Origin: Nostoc sphaeroides
GTDB lineage: Bacteria > Cyanobacteriota > Cyanobacteriia > Cyanobacteriales > Nostocaceae
Assembly (NCBI RefSeq): GCF_003443655.1
Contig: NZ_CP031941.1
Location: forward strand, 5,667,001 to 5,731,000
Direction of reading: 5' to 3'
Length of the DNA stretch: 64,000 nucleotides
The translations under genes and the position numbers were made by a program. Position 1 is the first letter of the stretch; each line of letters opens with the position of its first letter. Shown here piece after piece: positions 17,573-26,836 of the stretch. The notes under the pieces were generated by a model, which was given only the letters and a program-made list of their open reading frames with translations, did no database searches and was not told the origin of the DNA.

Positions 17573-19171
17573 TTACAAAATCGGTGGAAGTCCTACCGCT
17601 TTCGGTTCAACAAACTTACCATCAAAACCTATTGTTTGATTTTCCACAGTCCTAGCATCCGCCAAAGCTTTACGAAGTTCAGCACGTTCCATCTGTTCCT
17701 GAATTCCACCCAGGATGTAAATTAATAACTTCGCCGCCAAATCTCGTCCAGCAACCTGCACTCGCTTTTTATTTGGGTCATACAAAATCCCATACCAAAG
17801 AGATTGGGGATATTCCATACCACTAAAGCCGCCTTGCTGGTCAAACTTCCGCAGTTTCTTAAAAATATCTGCTAAGGAAAAACCTTTTTTAAAAACTAAA
17901 ATTCCCAAAGCTTGCGCTAATGCAACTTGAGCAACTGGACGGAAAAGCATATTTCCTTCACCTCCATCCTTCTCAAAGCTGAAGCGCCGTAAAGCTGGTG
18001 TATCCTCGTGTTCTAAAATTTTATAACTAGAAAGACTAGCTAAAGAATCAAATAGCTTTCTAAATTCTTCAATTCCCTGCTCAAGTTCTTCATCCTCTGG
18101 ACGCATGGGAATTAGACCTTTCTCCAAGGGTTTCCAGTGAGGGAACTTTTGAGCCAAATAGCGCTCAGACATATCTTGCAGAGCTTGCAAAGTCGTCAAA
18201 ACTGTAGAATTTGAAGCGACTGTTGCACTATTCCAATTAACACGGGGATTGCGCTCTTGTCGTTGTTCTAATAGTGGATGTGTAACTGCAATTTTTCTAG
18301 CAACGATCGCAAAACCATCATCTTCATTCAACTGTGTTAGCTGACCTTTAGTCAACGGTGCAGCCATCAGATTAACATGAACAAAAATCGATCTTACCCT
18401 TCGCCTCGCCTGGGTGCGAGTTTCCCCAGCCGCTACCGCACAGATGAACTCAATACCAATTTTTTCCTTGGGTAAATTTTGCAAGTAAGCAAGGTCTACT
18501 TGGTATTTTTCTATCAAATCATTGACTGTAATAAAACTGTCATCAGCACCTTTATCTTTTTTATAGCGTTGGAGTTTGCGAGTTTTGATTAACTCCATCA
18601 ACCCCTGTACACCCATTAATCGGTGTTGACCATCTAGTGCATAAATGGTTACATCATCCTCAGAAATATTTAGCAGACCTACTTTAGCGTCTTTATCTAA
18701 GGGTATAAAATCAGTAGTAGACTTTGTGGCGCGTCCTTCGCTATCCCACTCAGCAGCTTTGGGATTATCCACCCACGGTTGATTAATTACTACCAGCACT
18801 GGCGGAAACTTATGGTTGTGTCGAGCCGCTAAATACTGCACTAGCGGCGCTTGACGTGACCAATCAAGGGGACGCTGCTGAATTTCATCAATACTATCCG
18901 CGTCAATTTCGACATTATCAGTCTCAGGATTATACTTTTTTTGAAACAGAGGTAAGCCAGAGGCGAAGTGAACCCGACCTGCGAACCATTCCAAGGTAAC
19001 AGAGCTAACATAAGCCTCAGTACCACCCATCTCGGTTTTTTGAACGAGAATCTGATCTTTTCTCCCTAAAAACTTCTCTAGGAGTAAAGCTAGTACCTGT
19101 TTTTCCTTGTTTTCTCGTTCCAGGTACTCTCTAGCAATGTCAGCCGTTGGGTCAGATGCACTATCTTTCAT
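17573..19171 (-). CDS. dndB: DNA sulfur modification protein DndB (DGQHR domain)
   Basis: 532 residues. The hallmark ALDGQHRLMGVQGL is at about 178-191 (DGQHR 180-184), followed by FVHVNLMAAPLTKGQLTQLNEDD, another conserved block of DGQHR proteins. DndB is described as a DNA-binding regulator that limits dnd expression or modification frequency. It is longer than enterobacterial DndB (about 360 residues) but matches the cyanobacterial type. It is transcribed divergently from dndC across a 181-bp gap, and its 3' end meets the HNH gene tail-to-tail with no gap. Confidence 0.88.
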   Translation of the reverse strand: MKDSASDPTADIAREYLERENKEKQVLALLLEKFLGRKDQILVQKTEMGGTEAYVSSVTLEWFAGRVHFASGLPLFQKKYNPETDNVEIDADSIDEIQQRPLDWSRQAPLVQYLAARHNHKFPPVLVVINQPWVDNPKAAEWDSEGRATKSTTDFIPLDKDAKVGLLNISEDDVTIYALDGQHRLMGVQGLMELIKTRKLQRYKKDKGADDSFITVNDLIEKYQVDLAYLQNLPKEKIGIEFICAVAAGETRTQARRRVRSIFVHVNLMAAPLTKGQLTQLNEDDGFAIVARKIAVTHPLLEQRQERNPRVNWNSATVASNSTVLTTLQALQDMSERYLAQKFPHWKPLEKGLIPMRPEDEELEQGIEEFRKLFDSLASLSSYKILEHEDTPALRRFSFEKDGGEGNMLFRPVAQVALAQALGILVFKKGFSLADIFKKLRKFDQQGGFSGMEYPQSLWYGILYDPNKKRVQVAGRDLAAKLLIYILGGIQEQMERAELRKALADARTVENQTIGFDGKFVEPKAVGLPPIL

Positions 19172-19352
19172 GTTAAATTTTAAAAACAGAATAGGGTTAT
19201 CTCGTTTAATTATCCAAAAACTTGGATATTACTAGTAAAGTTTTTAAAAACTTTTCTTCAACCCAGGTCGCTGGGTTTTGTCTGTGTAGCCGCGAATTTC
19301 TTTCGCCCTATTTGCCCGAATATTACGCCAGTGTTTCCATAGAGAAGGAGAA

Positions 19353-21002
19353 ATGACTACAGCACAACAAGCAGAAAATAAAAACCAGCAAACACGTACT
19401 GTAGCAGAGTTAGTGGACTATATCCAAGCTCTCACGACTGAAATTCAAGAATTGTATTGTTTAGATGAGATACCTTGGGTGGTGGGCTATTCGGGCGGAA
19501 AAGATAGTACTGCTACCTTACAGCTTATCTGGAATGCGATCGCAGCACTACCAGTTGAAAAGCGAAAAAAGACTATTCATGTTATTACAACTGACACACT
19601 AGTAGAAAACCCTGTAGTCTCTGTTTGGGTACGCAAATCCTTAGAAAGGATGAAAGTTGCTGCTCAAGAACAGAAAATGCCCATTGAGCCACATTTATTA
19701 CACCCAGAAATCAAAGAGACATTCTGGGTAAGCTTGATTGGTAAAGGTTATCCAACGCCGCGAGGAAAATTTCGTTGGTGTACAGACCGTCTGAAAATTC
19801 ATCCTTCTAATCACTTTATCCGTGATGTGGTTAGAGTAAATGGGGAAGTTATTCTTGTTTTAGGTACGCGCAAGGCTGAAAGTATCAAACGTGCTATCTC
19901 AATGGAGAAACATCAAGCAGGTAGCCTAAAAGACCGCCTCGTTTCTGAGACAAGTTCACCGACATCTCTGCTTTACCATAGTGCAAGCTTGCCTAATTCT
20001 TTAATTTATAGCCCTATCGAAGATTGGCGTACTGATGAAGTTTGGATTTATTTAAATCAGTGGCAAAATCCTTGGGAATATAGCAATAAAGACTTGTTCA
20101 CCATGTATCGAGGTGCTACAGCAGATAATGAATGTCCTTTAGTTGTTGATACTTCTACTGCTAGCTGTGGTGATTCTCGATTTGGCTGTTGGGTTTGCAC
20201 AATTGTTAGTAAGGATAAATCAATGGAGGCAATGATTCAAAATGATGAAGAAAAAGAATGGATGCAGCCTCTATTAGATATCCGCAATGAATTAGATAAT
20301 AGAGATGACCGCGATAAAAGAGACTTCCGTCGCATCTGGGGAGAAGTTCAACTTTTTGAACGTCATGTAGATGGTGAAACTTCTATTGAACCAATTCATG
20401 GCCCCTATACTAAATATTGGCGGGAACATTGGCTAAGACGATTATTAGAAGCGCAAACAAAAACCCGTCGGACAGCGCCAGAAAATATGCGCGATATCAC
20501 CCTAATTACTCTAGAAGAAATGAGCGAAATTCGCCGCATTTGGCTAGAAGAAAAACACGAATTTGATGATAGCTTACCCCGGATTTATCAAGAAGTGACT
20601 GGCGAAGAATTTCAAGACCCCCGTCCTGGTGCTGACTATAGCCTACTAGGCCGTGATGAATGGATAGTATTAGAAGAAATCTGTGAGGGTGACGCGATGC
20701 ACCTGGAACTCATGGCGAAATTGTTAGACACAGAACGCCAGTATCGCAAAAAGACTCGTCGCGTGGGAATATACGACACCCTCGAAAAATGTTTTAATAC
20801 GAGTTCCCGTTCCCCTGAAGATGCAATTAAAAATGCTCGTTTGAAACGCGAATTAAGCGAAGCAGTTAGTCAAGGTGATGTTGCAAAAGTCAAGCAGATG
20901 ACTTTAGGCGATGTTCCAGCAATCAATGAAGTAGATGAAGGTGAAAGTGATGAGCAGGTAACTTGGGCAAGTATGAAATTTAAAAAGGAAATTTTAGAAT
21001 AA
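19353..21002 (+). CDS. dndC: DNA sulfurtransferase DndC (PAPS-reductase-like)
   Basis: 549 residues. The ATP-pyrophosphatase PP-loop SGGKDST is at 47-53. The [4Fe-4S] cluster cysteines appear as Cys261, Cys272, Cys279 and Cys282 (C-P-L...S-C-G-D-S...C-W-V-C). DndC adenylates or activates the DNA backbone and carries sulfur into it. FRWCTDRLKI around residue 144-153 is the conserved substrate region. The start is preceded by GAAGGAG, a strong ribosome binding site. It leads the modification operon dndC-(Uma2)-dndD-dndE. Confidence 0.95.
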   Translation: MTTAQQAENKNQQTRTVAELVDYIQALTTEIQELYCLDEIPWVVGYSGGKDSTATLQLIWNAIAALPVEKRKKTIHVITTDTLVENPVVSVWVRKSLERMKVAAQEQKMPIEPHLLHPEIKETFWVSLIGKGYPTPRGKFRWCTDRLKIHPSNHFIRDVVRVNGEVILVLGTRKAESIKRAISMEKHQAGSLKDRLVSETSSPTSLLYHSASLPNSLIYSPIEDWRTDEVWIYLNQWQNPWEYSNKDLFTMYRGATADNECPLVVDTSTASCGDSRFGCWVCTIVSKDKSMEAMIQNDEEKEWMQPLLDIRNELDNRDDRDKRDFRRIWGEVQLFERHVDGETSIEPIHGPYTKYWREHWLRRLLEAQTKTRRTAPENMRDITLITLEEMSEIRRIWLEEKHEFDDSLPRIYQEVTGEEFQDPRPGADYSLLGRDEWIVLEEICEGDAMHLELMAKLLDTERQYRKKTRRVGIYDTLEKCFNTSSRSPEDAIKNARLKRELSEAVSQGDVAKVKQMTLGDVPAINEVDEGESDEQVTWASMKFKKEILE

Positions 21003-21076
21003 TAGAAGACGGGAGTCAACAAACTACTTAAAGAAGGCTTGACAAAGTTTGATTATCTTAAAACAAGCGAGGTTCT

Positions 21077-21697
21077 ATGATTCAAGCCATACACAAATTA
21101 GTAACTTTTCAAGATTTTGCAGCTTGGCGGCCTGATGGTGGAAGATACGAATTACATGATGGCGTGATTGTTGAAATGGCTCAACCAGTGGGAGAGAATG
21201 AGGATGTTGTTGGTTTTTTGGCGCTAAATATATCTATCGAAATTGGGCGACAAAAACTTCAATACTTCATTCCAAAAACTGTATTAGTCAAGCCATTTGA
21301 AGGTGAATCAGCTTATTCACCAGATATCTTAATAATCAATCGACCAAATTTAGTGAATGAGACTTTATGGAAAAAAGAATCAACTGTATCTCAAGCTACA
21401 TCTATTCCCTTAGTTATTGAAGTGGTTAGTACTAATTGGCGGGATGATTACTATAAAAAATTAGCTGATTATGAAGCTATAGGTATTCCCGAATATTGGA
21501 TCATAGATTATGCGGCTTATGGCGCCAGGAAGTTTATTGGTAATCCTAAACTGCCTACTATATCCATTTATCTATTAATCGATGGTGAGTACCAAGTTAC
21601 TCAATTTAGAGGCGATACCCATATTGTCTCTCCTACTTTCCCAGAATTGAATTTAACCGCCGAACAGATTTTTCAAGCTGGAGGTGTGCAAATCTAG
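21077..21697 (+). CDS. Uma2 family putative endonuclease between dndC and dndD
   Basis: 206 residues. The typical start TFQDFAAWRPDGGRYELHDG, the first Asp in SAYSPDILIINRPN and Glu in LVIEVVSTNWRDDYYKKLADYEAIGIPEYW, make a complete Uma2 PD-(D/E)XK core. It splits the otherwise standard dndC-dndD gene order and runs in the same direction with 74 bp to dndC and 193 bp to dndD. It may be cargo or may take part in the system. Confidence 0.88.
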   Translation: MIQAIHKLVTFQDFAAWRPDGGRYELHDGVIVEMAQPVGENEDVVGFLALNISIEIGRQKLQYFIPKTVLVKPFEGESAYSPDILIINRPNLVNETLWKKESTVSQATSIPLVIEVVSTNWRDDYYKKLADYEAIGIPEYWIIDYAAYGARKFIGNPKLPTISIYLLIDGEYQVTQFRGDTHIVSPTFPELNLTAEQIFQAGGVQI

Positions 21698-21890
21698 CCA
21701 CGCTTACCAACACCGAGACAGATGCGATCGCATTTCTTAACAGTTAGTGATGGTATTATCTATATTTCATAGACAATATTTTTTCTCAATGCGTCAGACA
21801 AAACCATCTAATTAATTTTATCTGATTCCTTTCATCACAAACTTTCTGCTTCTGCGATCGCCGTCGAACTCATGTTAATCTTAAAAACTA

Positions 21891-23879
21891 ATGATATTTC
21901 TTGAACTCGTTCTACAAAACTTTGGCCCTTACACTGGTAAACAGGTAATCAATCTTAATCCAAAAACTGATGAGGAAAACTCGCGTCCAATTATCTTATT
22001 AGGTGGGATGAATGGCGGCGGAAAAACCACCCTTATGGATGCCATTCGTCTCGCCCTTTATGGCGCTCGTGCCCAATGTTCTACCCGTGGTAATTTAAGT
22101 TATAACGATTTTCTCAATCAATGTGTTAACAACAAAATAGATCCAGTTCTAGATACCCGGATTGAATTACTTTTTGAACATATTGAAAACGATAAGCCAA
22201 TAAAATACCGTGTTGTCCGTAGTTGGACAAAAAATCCTAAAGACGGTAAAGATACATTAGGTATTTTAGGTGACAGTGATACCTGGCCTGATGCTTTAGT
22301 TAATATCTGGGATGAGTATATAGAAAATCTCCTACCTTTAGGAATTTCTAATTTATTTCTTTTTGATGGTGAACAGGTTAAAGAACTTGCAGAACAGGAA
22401 ATACCACCACCGATTGTTGTTGAAGCTATTCGTGGACTTTTTGGGCTAGAGTTAGCAGATCGTTTAGCAGTTGATTTAGATATTTTAGTCAACCGGAAAC
22501 GCAAAGAATTTGCTGATACTAAAGATTTAGCGAATCTAGAAGAAATTGAAAAAAGATTGACGCAACAGCAAGAAGATTATCAAGAAACTGAACAGAATTT
22601 AGAAAATATCAAAAATCAGCTAGAAGAATTGGAAGTAAAGCAGCAAGAAGCTTTTGATAAATTTATTTCTGAAGGTGGTAAAATTGCGGCAGAACGCAAT
22701 CAACTAGAACTACAACAGAAAGGGAAAACTGCGGAAGTTGAAGAAGTGCGTCAGTTAATGTGTGAATTAGCTGCTGATGTTTTACCCTTAGCATTAATTC
22801 CCAATTTACTTAGTCAAGTGCAAACGCAGGGAGAACAAGAATTTCGCCATCGACAGATCCAAATTTCCAAAGATTTGTTAATTGAGAGAGATCAGCGTTT
22901 ACTCAGTTGGCTAAGTAAGGTAGAAATTTCTTTAACACAAGTTGAAAAAATTCAATCATTTCTAGTCGAAGATGTAGATAATCTATATGCAAAAAGTCTT
23001 CAAATGGAAGCCCCTTGGCTATTAGCTGATGATGAAACGTTAAGTCAGCTAGATAATCTCATTTATCACTTGCAAAATTCTCAACTTTCTGCAAAAGAAA
23101 AATTAGCTCTGATTAAAAATAAAGAAGAAGAAATCCTGACGCTGGAAAGACAAGTGCAAACAGCAGCAGCACCAGAAGATTATACAAAGCTGCGTCAGGC
23201 ATTAGAAGCGGCACAAAATGAAGTTGTTGAAGCTAAAGCAAATTACGAAACAATTCGCCGCCGTTTAGCTGAATTAGAAACTATTATTGCCAAGTCTAAA
23301 AAAGAATTAAGTGAATACACTGTAGAAAATATTAAACATAAAAATAACGAACATATTATTACCTCTGCGGCTAAAGTTCAAGAAACACTCAAGATTTTTC
23401 GGGAAAAATTAACCTTGAGAAAGCTGAATAAATTAGAGGAAGAAGTTAAGAATTGCTTCCTTTATCTGCTGCACAAATCAGATTTAGTGCATCGTATCGC
23501 CATTGATACCAATACTTTTGGGCTTTCGTTGTATGATTTCAATGGTAAACTAGTCCCTAAACATCGCCTCTCGGCTGGTGAAAAACAACTACTAGCGATC
23601 GCATTCCTCTGGGGTTTAGCCAAAGTCTCTGGACACCGCCTACCAGTAGCAATCGATACGCCACTAGGTAGACTAGACTCCTCTCACCGCAGCAACTTAG
23701 TTGAACGTTACTTTCCATCCGCCAGCCATCAAGTAATTTTGTTATCTACGGATACTGAGATTGGCAAAAAAGAAGTAGAAACACTGCGAGAAAACGAAGC
23801 GATCGCCCGCGAATACCTGCTCAAATACGACTCCTCAACGCGCCAAACAACAGTGATAGAAAATCAATATTTTTGGTAG
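21891..23879 (+). CDS. dndD: DNA sulfur modification protein DndD (SMC-like ATPase)
   Basis: 662 residues. Walker A GGMNGGGKTT (38-47), the family segment LFLFDGEQVKELAEQE (about 154-169), two coiled-coil arms (about 215-270 and 400-500), signature LSAGEKQLLAIAF (about 560) and Walker B PVAIDTPLGRLDSSHRSNL (about 583-601). DndD supplies ATPase activity thought to nick or open DNA during sulfur insertion. Length matches the family. No zinc-hook Cys pair is visible, unlike the other ATPase of the island. Confidence 0.93.
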   Translation: MIFLELVLQNFGPYTGKQVINLNPKTDEENSRPIILLGGMNGGGKTTLMDAIRLALYGARAQCSTRGNLSYNDFLNQCVNNKIDPVLDTRIELLFEHIENDKPIKYRVVRSWTKNPKDGKDTLGILGDSDTWPDALVNIWDEYIENLLPLGISNLFLFDGEQVKELAEQEIPPPIVVEAIRGLFGLELADRLAVDLDILVNRKRKEFADTKDLANLEEIEKRLTQQQEDYQETEQNLENIKNQLEELEVKQQEAFDKFISEGGKIAAERNQLELQQKGKTAEVEEVRQLMCELAADVLPLALIPNLLSQVQTQGEQEFRHRQIQISKDLLIERDQRLLSWLSKVEISLTQVEKIQSFLVEDVDNLYAKSLQMEAPWLLADDETLSQLDNLIYHLQNSQLSAKEKLALIKNKEEEILTLERQVQTAAAPEDYTKLRQALEAAQNEVVEAKANYETIRRRLAELETIIAKSKKELSEYTVENIKHKNNEHIITSAAKVQETLKIFREKLTLRKLNKLEEEVKNCFLYLLHKSDLVHRIAIDTNTFGLSLYDFNGKLVPKHRLSAGEKQLLAIAFLWGLAKVSGHRLPVAIDTPLGRLDSSHRSNLVERYFPSASHQVILLSTDTEIGKKEVETLRENEAIAREYLLKYDSSTRQTTVIENQYFW

Positions 23880-23884
23880 TAGAT

Positions 23885-24015
23885 ATGTCTAAAAAGGATA
23901 TTTACAATATGAACAACTAGCTGCAATGGCTAGCGATTTAGATATAAGAACAGAAATTACCTCTATCAATAATGAATTTAGTGTTACAGAAATGGATGGC
24001 TTAGAAAAACTGTGA
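23885..24015 (+). pseudogene. PemI/MazE-like antitoxin, frameshifted
   Basis: An ATG at 23885 starts MSKKDIY and then hits a stop (frame NMNN*). Shifting by one base at about 23905 gives QYEQLAAMASDLDIRTEITS, continuing INNEFSVTEMDGLEKL to the TGA at 24013-24015. This second part has the form of small antitoxins found before PemK toxins and its stop overlaps the toxin's GTG start (GTGA). A one-base deletion is the simplest explanation; an internal ATG start giving 29 residues is an alternative. Confidence 0.6.
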
Positions 24016-24359
24016 GCATCGAGAGAAGACAAATTTATTTTGTCAATCTTAATCCGGTGCTGGGTCGAGAACAGGCAGGAACAAGACCAGTTTTAGTGTT
24101 ATCTATAGACGCTATCAATCAATTACCTTTGGTTGTGACTGTAATTGTCGGTACGAAAGGAACAAATATTAAGCGTGATTATCCAACTAATATACGAGTC
24201 TCGCCAGGTGACAGTGGATTGCTTATAGAAACAGTGTTTTGATGTTTTGAAATTCGTTCTTTAAATCCAAATCGTTTTCCTGCTGATCCAGTTGGCAAAA
24301 TTTCTGACTCCAAAATGCTTGAAGTTGAAACTGCGGTTCGCTACTGTTTGGGTTTATGA
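24012..24359 (+). pseudogene. PemK/MazF-type toxin interrupted by in-frame TGA
   Basis: From the GTG at 24012, SIERRQIYFVNLNPVLGREQ, TRPVLVLSID and SPGDSGLLIETVF match PemK/MazF endoribonucleases. A TGA at 24240-24242 interrupts, and the same frame resumes with CFEIRSLNPNRFP, PVGKISDSKMLEVETAVRYC and LGL, ending at TGA 24357-24359, which is the normal C-terminus of the family. At the stop, relatives usually have a hydrophobic residue, so TTA to TGA is the likely mutation. Together with the frameshifted antitoxin, this pair looks dead. Confidence 0.8.
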
Positions 24360-24389
24360 GCGAAAACTACCTCAATTTTTAGGAAGATT

Positions 24390-24776
24390 ATGGAATCACC
24401 AATCGAAAGAATTAAACTCTCTCAAACAGCCAAAGACCAACTTACCAAACTTAAGCGCAGCACTAAAATTGACCAATGGAATATCCTATGCCGTTGGGCG
24501 TTTTGTCGTTCCCTCGCAGAATCAACCACACCCTCCCCCGTCCCAATCCCCCAAGATAGCAACGTCGAAATGAGTTGGCGCGTCTTTGGTGGCGAAATGT
24601 CTGATATACTCCTTCTCGCCCTCAAGCAACGCTGTCACAATGACGGTTATCCCACCGACAAAGAAACCCTCGCCACCCAATTCCGCTTACATTTGCATCG
24701 CGGTATTGGTTACTTAGCGGGCGATCCAAATATCAAGAAAATTGAAGATTTAATTGAACTGGCGGTTAAAAATTGA
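24390..24776 (+). CDS. dndE: DNA sulfur modification protein DndE
   Basis: 128 residues. Starts MESPIERIKLSQTAKDQLTK and contains RCHNDGYPTDKETLATQFRLHLHRG, which carries the basic and G-Y-P-x-x-x-E-x-x-A-x-x-F-x-x-H-x-x-R-G pattern typical of DndE. DndE binds nicked DNA and is required for the modification. Length agrees with the family (about 110-130). It lies 31 bp after the dead toxin and 511 bp after dndD; the insertion of the toxin-antitoxin pair explains the unusual dndD-dndE gap. Confidence 0.92.
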   Translation: MESPIERIKLSQTAKDQLTKLKRSTKIDQWNILCRWAFCRSLAESTTPSPVPIPQDSNVEMSWRVFGGEMSDILLLALKQRCHNDGYPTDKETLATQFRLHLHRGIGYLAGDPNIKKIEDLIELAVKN

Positions 24777-24780
24777 AAGG

Positions 24781-24826
24781 ATATTAGTTGACTGTTAACT
24801 GTTCACCGTTAACTGACAACTAATAT
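24781..24826. repeat. Inverted repeat covering the leader of the methyltransferase gene
   Basis: ATATTAGTTGACTGTTAAC and the facing GTTAACTGACAACTAATAT pair over 19 bp with about three mismatches, around a TGTTCACC loop. It ends one base before the ATG at 24828, so no ordinary ribosome binding site exists and the start codon would sit at the base of a hairpin. Its TGACTGTTAACTG content resembles the repeats at 26.4 and 30.9 kb. Confidence 0.7.
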
Positions 24827-24827
24827 T

Positions 24828-26285
24828 ATGCCTGAAGCGCTAGAAATTGAGCGTCATAGAGCTGCGATCGCTCGCACTGATATATCTCGCCCCGTGCGAT
24901 TGGCTATAGAAGGGTCAATCCTCAATCAAGACACCACTTTTTTTGATTACGGTTGCGGCTATGGTGGTGATGTGCAACGGGTAGCAAACTTAGGTTACAC
25001 CAGTGCAGGTTGGGATCCTTACTATTATCCCGATATCCCACGCACCCCCGCCGATGTGGTTAACCTGGGTTATGTCCTCAACGTCATCGAAGACGCAGAG
25101 GAACGCCGTCAAAGCCTAATCCAAGCTTGGGAACTCACCGGGAAAGTTTTAATTGTCGCGGCTCAAATACTCATTAACGCTCCCAGCAAAACCCAACTTG
25201 CTTACAATGATGGCATTGTGACGCGCCGCAATACGTTTCAGAAATATTACGAACAACAAGAACTCAAAACTTATATTGATGAAGTCCTAAATGTCGATGC
25301 AGTACCCATCGCACTAGGCGTATACTTTGTTTTTCGAGATGAAGCCCAAAAAGAAAGCTACAAAGCTATCCGCTTCTTTTCTGCGACTTCTACACCGCGA
25401 GTCCGCATCCCCATAAAGCGGTTTGAAGACTATCAACAACAGCTGCAACCATTAATGGCTTTTTTTACCAAGCGCGGTAGATTACCTGTAAAAGGCGAAT
25501 TGGAAAATGAACAGGAATTACTGAGCGAATTTGGTAACTTTCGCCGCGCCTTTGGTGTAGTTTTGCAAGCTACTGATGAGGCTGAATGGGATGCGATCGC
25601 TTATCGTCGTTCTCTTGATATCCAAGTTTATCTCGCCCTCACCCACTTTGATAAACGCCCTGCATGGCAAAAGCTAGCGCCAGAAATGCGCCACGATATC
25701 AAAGCCTTTTTTAGTAGTTATGAAGAAGCTTGTCAAGTAGCCGATCAAAAACTTTTCAGCTTAGGTAAACCTGGGGTGATTCAAACTGCTTGTGAAAAAA
25801 GCAAAATTGGTAAACATACACGCGGTGCTATTTACGTCCATGTTTCCGCACTAGCAGCACTTGATCCCGTGCTGCGAATTTGTGAAGGTTGCGCTAGCCG
25901 TACCATTGGGCGTGTCGATGAAGCCACATTAATTAAATATCACACTGATAAGCCGCAAATATCCTATCTGTCTTACCCCGAATTCGATACTGATCCCCAC
26001 CCGGCGTTAAAAGCCAGCATCGGTATTGATTTAAAAACCCTTTTCGTCACTCATCGAGACTACGAAGCTAGGTCAAATCCGCCGATTTTGCACCGAAAGG
26101 AAACATTTGTTACCAGCAACTACCCACGCTACGAAGAATTTGCTAAACTCAGCCAACAAGAACAGGAATTAGGGCTGCTTAACCAAAAAAGCGACATTGG
26201 TACGCGTGAAGGTTGGGAAAAATGCCTTGCTGCACACAGAGTAGAAATCAGGGGGCATCAGGTTTATCCAATTCACGAAAGTTAA
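24828..26285 (+). CDS. DNA phosphorothioation-associated putative methyltransferase
   Basis: 485 residues. A SAM-binding motif I FFDYGCGYGGDVQRVANLGY is at about 38-57 and a post-motif segment VVNLGYVLNVIED at about 76-88. The long C-terminal region (LTHFDKRPAWQKLAPEMRHD, HVSALAALDPVLRICEGCAS) matches the Dnd-linked family TIGR04096. Whether it methylates DNA, protein or something else is not known. It is the last gene of the island on this strand and is followed by small repeat elements. Confidence 0.85.
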   Translation: MPEALEIERHRAAIARTDISRPVRLAIEGSILNQDTTFFDYGCGYGGDVQRVANLGYTSAGWDPYYYPDIPRTPADVVNLGYVLNVIEDAEERRQSLIQAWELTGKVLIVAAQILINAPSKTQLAYNDGIVTRRNTFQKYYEQQELKTYIDEVLNVDAVPIALGVYFVFRDEAQKESYKAIRFFSATSTPRVRIPIKRFEDYQQQLQPLMAFFTKRGRLPVKGELENEQELLSEFGNFRRAFGVVLQATDEAEWDAIAYRRSLDIQVYLALTHFDKRPAWQKLAPEMRHDIKAFFSSYEEACQVADQKLFSLGKPGVIQTACEKSKIGKHTRGAIYVHVSALAALDPVLRICEGCASRTIGRVDEATLIKYHTDKPQISYLSYPEFDTDPHPALKASIGIDLKTLFVTHRDYEARSNPPILHRKETFVTSNYPRYEEFAKLSQQEQELGLLNQKSDIGTREGWEKCLAAHRVEIRGHQVYPIHES

Positions 26286-26314
26286 GGAAACGCTAAGACT
26301 TTTAGGGCATTCTT

Positions 26315-26493
26315 GGGGAACTCCAAAAAATAAATTATTCCACATTCAAGTCGTTGACTGTTGACTGTTGACTGTTGACTGTTGACTGTTGACTGTTGAC
26401 TGTTGACTGTTGACTGTTGACTAAAAACTCGTGAACCGTCAACGGTCAACAGTGAACAATAGCAATGGAATATTTTTTTACTTGGAAGTCCCT
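26315..26493. mobile_element. MITE-like element with 10 GTTGACT heptamers
   Basis: Imperfect terminal inverted repeats: GGGAACTCCAAAAAATAAAT on the left and ATTTTTTTACTTGGAAGTCC on the right. Inside, the heptamer GTTGACT is repeated exactly ten times (26353-26422), followed by a unique segment containing AACCGTCAACGGTCAACAG. A near-identical copy with 13 heptamers is at 30834-31033. No coding capacity. Confidence 0.8.
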
Positions 26494-26585
26494 TGATGAG
26501 CATATCAGCCAAGAATATTTGGTGCAAACTGGCGTATATGCATGAGATGGTATAGCAGGTGTGGCAATATAACTGCAATTGGCTA

Positions 26586-26711
26586 AGGGACTTCCAACAA
26601 ATAAATTACCCAATCTTGTGGGGTGGGCGTCTCGCCCGCCCTTGTAATATGGGATCTCGTGTCGCCCACCCCACAATAAGTAGTTGAGTATTTTTTTATT
26701 TGGAAGTCCCT
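26586..26711. mobile_element. MITE-like element, same terminal repeats, different core
   Basis: Ends AGGGACTTCCAACAAATAAA and TATTTTTTTATTTGGAAGTC form inverted repeats like those of the element 92 bp upstream. The core carries a GTGGGGTGGGCG / CGCCCACCCCAC pair (about 26619-26672) instead of heptamers. Partial ends of the same family are seen near 47.61 kb and 51.50 kb. The interval 26494-26585 and the 125 bp up to the next gene hold no gene. Confidence 0.75.
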
Positions 26712-26836
26712 AATACCAATTTTACGTGAAGCGCACAGCTTTATAATTCCTGCATTTGCATGATAGGCGCTTGCTGCGTCCGATAATATGCATTCTTAAG
26801 TGAAATTAATCAAAGGTGTTAAGGAATGTTTAAACA

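Noticed and set aside
26282-26578. Open frame reading TVNSQQS repeats
   Set aside because: It is the translation of the GTTGACT heptamers in a MITE-like element.
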